Positions 21,588 through 24,930 of a stretch of 24,930 bases of DNA are shown here, piece by piece. The DNA is taken from the NCBI GenBank assembly GCA_947476405.1, contig CANJQG010000025.1, positions 1-24,930 of the forward strand, in the 5' to 3' direction. Each line of letters begins with the position of its first letter. Within the stretch, counting starts at the first letter, position 1. Below the pieces are notes generated by a model that was given only the letters and a program-made list of their open reading frames with translations, was not told where the DNA came from and did not search any database. Origin of the DNA: Thiotrichales bacterium. Lineage in GTDB: Bacteria > Pseudomonadota > Gammaproteobacteria > Francisellales > CACEW01. Made by a program: the position numbers and the translations under genes.

Positions 21588-22598
21588 ATGAGACCATTTG
21601 AACAGGCATCGTATTTAACGCAAGTGAGAAGATTCAGGGAAATGGCAATAGCGGTTGTCAATCAATACCCCATTAAAGTGCGTTCAATTGAGTTCATCAA
21701 ATATAGCGCAAACGCCATATTCAAAATCACAGATTATCGTGGTAAAAAGTACATGCTGAGGATCAGTCCTGCCAATTTTCATACCAAAGAGGCCATGCTT
21801 GAAGAGTTTGAGTGGCTGAATTCTATCTTGAACTCAACAGAAATCTCCGTGCCAAAACCAATTTACAATCATGCTGGACAATACATCATTGAGCATCACC
21901 ATCCAGGAATGTCAGAAATCCGTTACTGTGCCTTATTCGAGTGGGTAGAGGGGAGGCATTTGTGGAATGCAATCAATGAAAAATATGCCTATCATGTTGG
22001 TGCACTCACTGCACAATTGGAGAAAAGCGGCCAGAACATAAAGTGCAAGCACCGCCTTTATTGGGATGCAGAAGGTCTGGTGGGGACGATGCAACCCAGA
22101 TATGCCAATCTGGAACAATTGACGGGTCTGCCTCATGAACAAAATGAAGTCATCAAAATCGCCAGGCGTTGCGCTTATGCCAAATTAAAGGAATATGAGC
22201 ACAAGCATCCTGAAAAGCTAGGTTTAATCCACGAGGATCTCAATCCCAATAACATTATCATTCTGAGAGGCAGATACAATGTCATTGACTTTGATGATTG
22301 CGGGGTAGGATTTTATGGTTATGGTCTTGCTGAGCCATTATGTGCCTTTGAGCATCTGGCAGAAGGTGAGCAAAAAAAGGATTTCAGCGCGTTGAAAGCG
22401 GCTTTATATCGAGGCTATGGCGATCATATTCCGCTATCGCGGGATGATATTGAGATGATTCCTTATTTCCTGCTCGTTAGGAAGCTCAATACCATCAGTG
22501 CATTGTCATTGCGCAAACATAATCCTAAAATGAGGCCATGGTTTTTAAAAACGGTGGAGCGTGTTGTTTCATTTTTCAAGTTAAATAAGATTGGATGA
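21588..22598 (+). CDS. APH/homoserine-kinase-II/SrkA-like phosphotransferase
   Basis: A 336-aa kinase-fold protein starting directly after the preceding stop. It has a nucleotide-binding part with F-K-I-T-D-Y and Y-M-L-R-I-S, the hinge-like C-A-L-F-E-W-V-E-G-R, the catalytic loop I-H-E-D-L-N-P-N-N (D and N present) and the metal-binding V-I-D-F-D-D-C-G-V-G-F. This pattern is typical of stress-response kinase A and thrB2/choline-kinase-like enzymes and differs from the two LKQTPPA paralogues, so the two lineages are separate. The substrate is unknown. As last gene of the operon it may complete modification of the same metabolite. A small hairpin follows. Confidence 0.8.
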   Translation: MRPFEQASYLTQVRRFREMAIAVVNQYPIKVRSIEFIKYSANAIFKITDYRGKKYMLRISPANFHTKEAMLEEFEWLNSILNSTEISVPKPIYNHAGQYIIEHHHPGMSEIRYCALFEWVEGRHLWNAINEKYAYHVGALTAQLEKSGQNIKCKHRLYWDAEGLVGTMQPRYANLEQLTGLPHEQNEVIKIARRCAYAKLKEYEHKHPEKLGLIHEDLNPNNIIILRGRYNVIDFDDCGVGFYGYGLAEPLCAFEHLAEGEQKKDFSALKAALYRGYGDHIPLSRDDIEMIPYFLLVRKLNTISALSLRKHNPKMRPWFLKTVERVVSFFKLNKIG

Positions 22599-22602
22599 GG
22601 TC

Positions 22603-22620
22603 AATCTCAGGTGGGAGATT
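22603..22620. terminator. Weak hairpin between convergent genes
   Basis: AATCTC-N6-GAGATT, a 6-bp stem, lies in the 30 nt between two convergent stop codons. There is no T-tract on either strand, so it is only a possible bidirectional transcript end. Confidence 0.25.
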
Positions 22621-22628
22621 TGCAGTGA

Positions 22629-23861
22629 TCATAAGTGATTTTTATAGATCATGCCGTCCTTCATGATTAAATCCAAAGCTTCACCTTGGCCTGCAAGAAG
22701 GCTCACATCTGAGAGCGGATCGCCATTCACCACTAATAAATCAGCATAAGCGCCTGCGGCAATAGTGCCTAATTTGTCAGGTTGATTCAAGATTTCTGCA
22801 TTAACGACTGTTGCCGAATAAATCGTATCAAAGGCACTCTCAGCGGCAGCGCGAATGGTAAATTCTTTGGCTTGCCAGGTCTGGCCCTCAATTCCCAATA
22901 GATCAGTGCCAAAGCCAATTTTAACGCCTTTGGAACGCGCGATTTTAATGGCTTGAATTCCTGCTGCACGGACATCTTGAATTTTCTGTAGACTTTCAGG
23001 TGGATAGTGCAGTTTGGGGCCAAGATTCGCCAAGGCTTCATAAATGACTAAGGTGGGCACTAGATAGGCTTTGTGTTTGGCCATGATGTCTGCGGCTTTC
23101 TCATTGAGGCGATTGCCGTGTTCGATGGTGCGTACGCCATTTTCAGCACAACGAATAATTGCTTCAGGCGTATAAGCATGCGCCATAACGTAAATTCCTG
23201 CATCAGTGGCTTCTTCGACGATTGCCCTGATTTCTTCAACGGAATATTGTAAGTTTGTGACCCTGTCAGTTGGGGAGGCAACACCACCTGAGGCCATGAT
23301 TTTAATGTGAGTTGCACCTTTTCTAATTTCATCGCGGGCTGCTTTTCTGACTTCACTGATGCCGTCTGCAATAATCGAGATGTTGCTGTTTGAGCAGGCG
23401 CAGCTACAGAGATCCCCTCCGATATTCGGTTTGCGGAAATCGCCATGCCCTCCCGTTTGGCTCAGTGCTTTGCCACAGTAGAAGAGTCTGGGCCCTTTAA
23501 TTAGGCCTTTTTTAACTGCGTTGGCGAGGCCCATATCCGCTCCGCCCGCATCACGAATGCTTGTAAAACCGCGCATGAGCATATCTTCCATAAAACGTGC
23601 TGCCTGCACTGATACTTCACTGGTAGGGATGTAGTCATTGGCTAAATCAATTTCAGCGGCTGTGACGTGTACATGCGCATCAATCAGACCTGGCATGAGT
23701 GTTTTGCCTTTCAGATCAATCACCGTTGCGCCTTGGACTTTGATTTCTTTCTGACTCACTTCTTGAATCAGATTGTCTTGAATAAGCACCCAATATCCAG
23801 GCTGTAAAATTTTATTTTTGCCATCGAGTAGATTACAGTTTTTGAATAAGATCTGAGGCAC
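22629..23861 (-). CDS. Metal-dependent amidohydrolase (imidazolonepropionase/prolidase-like)
   Basis: A 410-aa TIM-barrel amidohydrolase. Metal ligands are visible: D-A-H63-V-H65, K187 (carboxylated Lys candidate in I-K-I-M-A-S-G-G), H228 in M-A-H-A-Y, H248 in E-H-G-N and D320 in F-G-T-D. The N-terminal composite beta domain ends in M-P-G-L-I-D-A-H. The pattern M-A-H-A-Y-T-P-E-A-I and the C-x-C-x-C insertion (C152, C154, C156) occur in the Sgx9260/Xaa-Pro dipeptidase-like group, which cleaves small N-acyl or dipeptide substrates. It has no signal peptide. It starts 10 nt after the MarC stop, so it is probably in the MarC operon. The exact substrate is unknown. Confidence 0.9.
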   Translation of the reverse strand: MPQILFKNCNLLDGKNKILQPGYWVLIQDNLIQEVSQKEIKVQGATVIDLKGKTLMPGLIDAHVHVTAAEIDLANDYIPTSEVSVQAARFMEDMLMRGFTSIRDAGGADMGLANAVKKGLIKGPRLFYCGKALSQTGGHGDFRKPNIGGDLCSCACSNSNISIIADGISEVRKAARDEIRKGATHIKIMASGGVASPTDRVTNLQYSVEEIRAIVEEATDAGIYVMAHAYTPEAIIRCAENGVRTIEHGNRLNEKAADIMAKHKAYLVPTLVIYEALANLGPKLHYPPESLQKIQDVRAAGIQAIKIARSKGVKIGFGTDLLGIEGQTWQAKEFTIRAAAESAFDTIYSATVVNAEILNQPDKLGTIAAGAYADLLVVNGDPLSDVSLLAGQGEALDLIMKDGMIYKNHL

Positions 23862-23871
23862 TTTTTTCTCC

Positions 23872-24519
23872 TTAGTGATGCATGAGCGGGGTAATCAAGC
23901 CTAGAATGCCATCCCAAATGACAGTCACGCTAATGGCCAACAGAATGAATGCAGTCAAACTGCTCACAACACTGGTGCCTGTGCGGCCTAATTTTTTAAA
24001 GATTAAGTCAGAATGGCGATAGCAAAAGGCAACGGCAATAAATACGAGAACAATTGCCAAAAGCGTAGCGCTAATTCCAATGAGATTAAAAGCTTGGTTG
24101 TCACTGAGCTTTGCTGCTAAAGCAATGGTCACTGCAATCGCTCCAGCACCTGCTGTGATAGGCATGGTCAAAGGGAAGAAGGTGTTATCGACCTCATCAT
24201 CATTTTCAGTTTTGGCAGAAGCACTGGCTTTGGTCTTAGTGTCCAGCATATTCCAGGCGGTATAGAAAACTAACGCGCCCCCTGCAACTTGAATGCTGGC
24301 CAAAGAAATGCCGAAAAAACGCAGTACATAAGGCCCAATAAAAAAAGTAGCAATCAACAAAATAGTACCATAGAGCGCAATTAAGTAAGCAGTACGATGT
24401 CGTTTGGCATCAGGGTAATCTTTGGTCATGGCTAAAAAGACGGCTGACATTCCGATGGGGTTGACCATGGAAAACAGTGAGATAAACCCGTAGACAAAAG
24501 CGGTGTAAAACGCATCCAT
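23872..24519 (-). CDS. MarC-family (UPF0056) integral membrane protein
   Basis: A 215-aa protein with six predicted helices and no signal peptide. It carries the family's N-P-I-G near residue 21, F-G-I-S-L-A-S-I-Q-V-A-G-G and F-P-L-T-M-P-I-T-A-G-A-G-A-I. MarC is not in the multidrug-resistance pathway its name implies, and its role is unknown. A polar loop between helices 3 and 4 (K-A-S-A-S-A-K-T-E-N-D-D-E-V-D) is longer and more charged than usual. AAGGA lies about 9 nt upstream of the start. The amidohydrolase gene follows after 10 nt. Confidence 0.92.
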   Translation of the reverse strand: MDAFYTAFVYGFISLFSMVNPIGMSAVFLAMTKDYPDAKRHRTAYLIALYGTILLIATFFIGPYVLRFFGISLASIQVAGGALVFYTAWNMLDTKTKASASAKTENDDEVDNTFFPLTMPITAGAGAIAVTIALAAKLSDNQAFNLIGISATLLAIVLVFIAVAFCYRHSDLIFKKLGRTGTSVVSSLTAFILLAISVTVIWDGILGLITPLMHH

Positions 24520-24551
24520 ACGTTGGTTCCTTTATTGTCTATGTGTTTATA

Positions 24552-24579
24552 ACATTAACATAAGCCTAGATCGTGTCAA
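24552..24579 (-). promoter_or_regulatory. Putative promoter of the MarC-amidohydrolase operon
   Basis: On the minus strand a perfect TTGACA (24574-24579) precedes, by 16 nt, TAATGT (24552-24557); the -10 is only partial. Confidence 0.35.
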
Positions 24580-24600
24580 GGAATTTCAGCATGTTTAATT

Positions 24601-24930
24601 TTATTCGCGTGACCAACCCCTGTCTTCTGGATAAGTGCTTTCAAGAGAACTAGATGAACTGCGCGAGGCTGATAAAAACACGCTCTCAGATGTAGATGTG
24701 ACCGCACGAATAGGCTCAGACTCCAGTCGCTTCATGGTGTTGTATGTGCGCTCTGCAACGGAGCTAATCAGAATTTGTAGGTAAGCCGCTGAGCTTGATA
24801 CGAGCGCGTCTGAATATCCAGATCCATAAAATTCGATTTGATGCTTTGCGAGTTCAATGCCTGCTCTGCGAAGGCCGCAAATCACCTGTTCTCTTTGGCC
24901 AGGAAAAGCGGCATCAGAAACAATCACTAA
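24601..24930 (-). CDS. C-terminal part of an unknown protein with a Ser/Glu-rich tail (runs off the window)
   Basis: This frame is open to the window end; the first in-window codons read L-V-I-V-S-D-A-A-F-P-G-Q-R, which looks internal, so a start further upstream is likely. About 109 residues are visible: a possible alpha/beta segment (I-V-S-D-A, then G-L-R-R-A-G-I) with an I-E-F-Y-G-S-G-Y-S turn, a helical stretch, and a low-complexity Ser-rich, acidic tail ending E-D-R-G-W-S-R-E. The family is not recognised. Disordered polar tails of this kind are seen on Dot/Icm-type secreted effectors, but that is speculation without the rest of the gene. Confidence 0.6.
   Translation of the reverse strand, partial: LVIVSDAAFPGQREQVICGLRRAGIELAKHQIEFYGSGYSDALVSSSAAYLQILISSVAERTYNTMKRLESEPIRAVTSTSESVFLSASRSSSSSLESTYPEDRGWSRE

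Noticed and set aside
1..24930. CRISPR arrays, rRNA and tRNA genes
   Set aside because: No evenly spaced repeats, rRNA motifs or tRNA cloverleaf sequences were recognised in any intergenic region. Short tRNA-like stretches cannot be excluded without a covariance search.

Overview
The window looks like a chromosomal segment of a moderately AT-rich gammaproteobacterium. Protein style (a HDIKSP-type hybrid kinase, many small unknown proteins, a Ser-rich C-terminal tail on the last gene) would suit Legionellales or a relative, but this is inference: no rRNA or other decisive marker is present. I see no tRNA, rRNA or CRISPR array.

Layout. (1) 1-330 is a scar. A minus-strand IS66-type element end, with the start of a tnpA-like gene, abuts a 51-codon remnant of a second copy of the hybrid histidine kinase that lies intact at 2806-5355. 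The remnant also carries the tail of the small gene that converges on the kinase. (2) 369-5355 holds an MHS-type MFS transporter (minus), hemC, and the hybrid kinase 3 nt after hemC. (3) 5343-8108 is an accessory control region. A CI/S24-type repressor and a 102-aa partner are transcribed leftward, and four small unknown genes (6602-8108), apparently translationally coupled, are transcribed rightward. Four copies of a 12-mer (TTTTACMGTRTT) lie between the two divergent promoters.

(4) 8386-12847 is a compact five-gene operon: an unknown membrane protein, a clavaminate-synthase-like Fe(II)/2OG oxygenase, an FMN-dependent 2-hydroxyacid oxidase, an EamA exporter and a GNAT acetyltransferase. It reads like a small pathway that modifies, oxidises, acetylates and exports an amino-acid-like metabolite. 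(5) 12886-18244 is mixed: a small unknown gene, thiol peroxidase, a VOC (glyoxalase-fold) protein, an APH-like kinase, a four-helix membrane protein, an acyl-CoA-dehydrogenase-like protein, a GNAT and a periplasmic cyclohexadienyl-dehydratase-like protein. (6) 18328-22598 is a tight operon: GNAT, GNAT, a GNAT-APH fusion, a PhzF-family protein and another APH/homoserine-kinase-like protein. The APH half of the fusion is a paralogue of the stand-alone kinase at 14296-15276. (7) 22629-24930 holds, on the minus strand, an amidohydrolase, a MarC-family membrane protein and the C-terminal part of a further gene.

The strongest candidates for undescribed biology are the repressor-controlled four-gene operon, the oxygenase/oxidase/exporter/acetyltransferase operon, and the acetyltransferase-kinase fusion operon. 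Functions of the small unknown proteins are not assigned.
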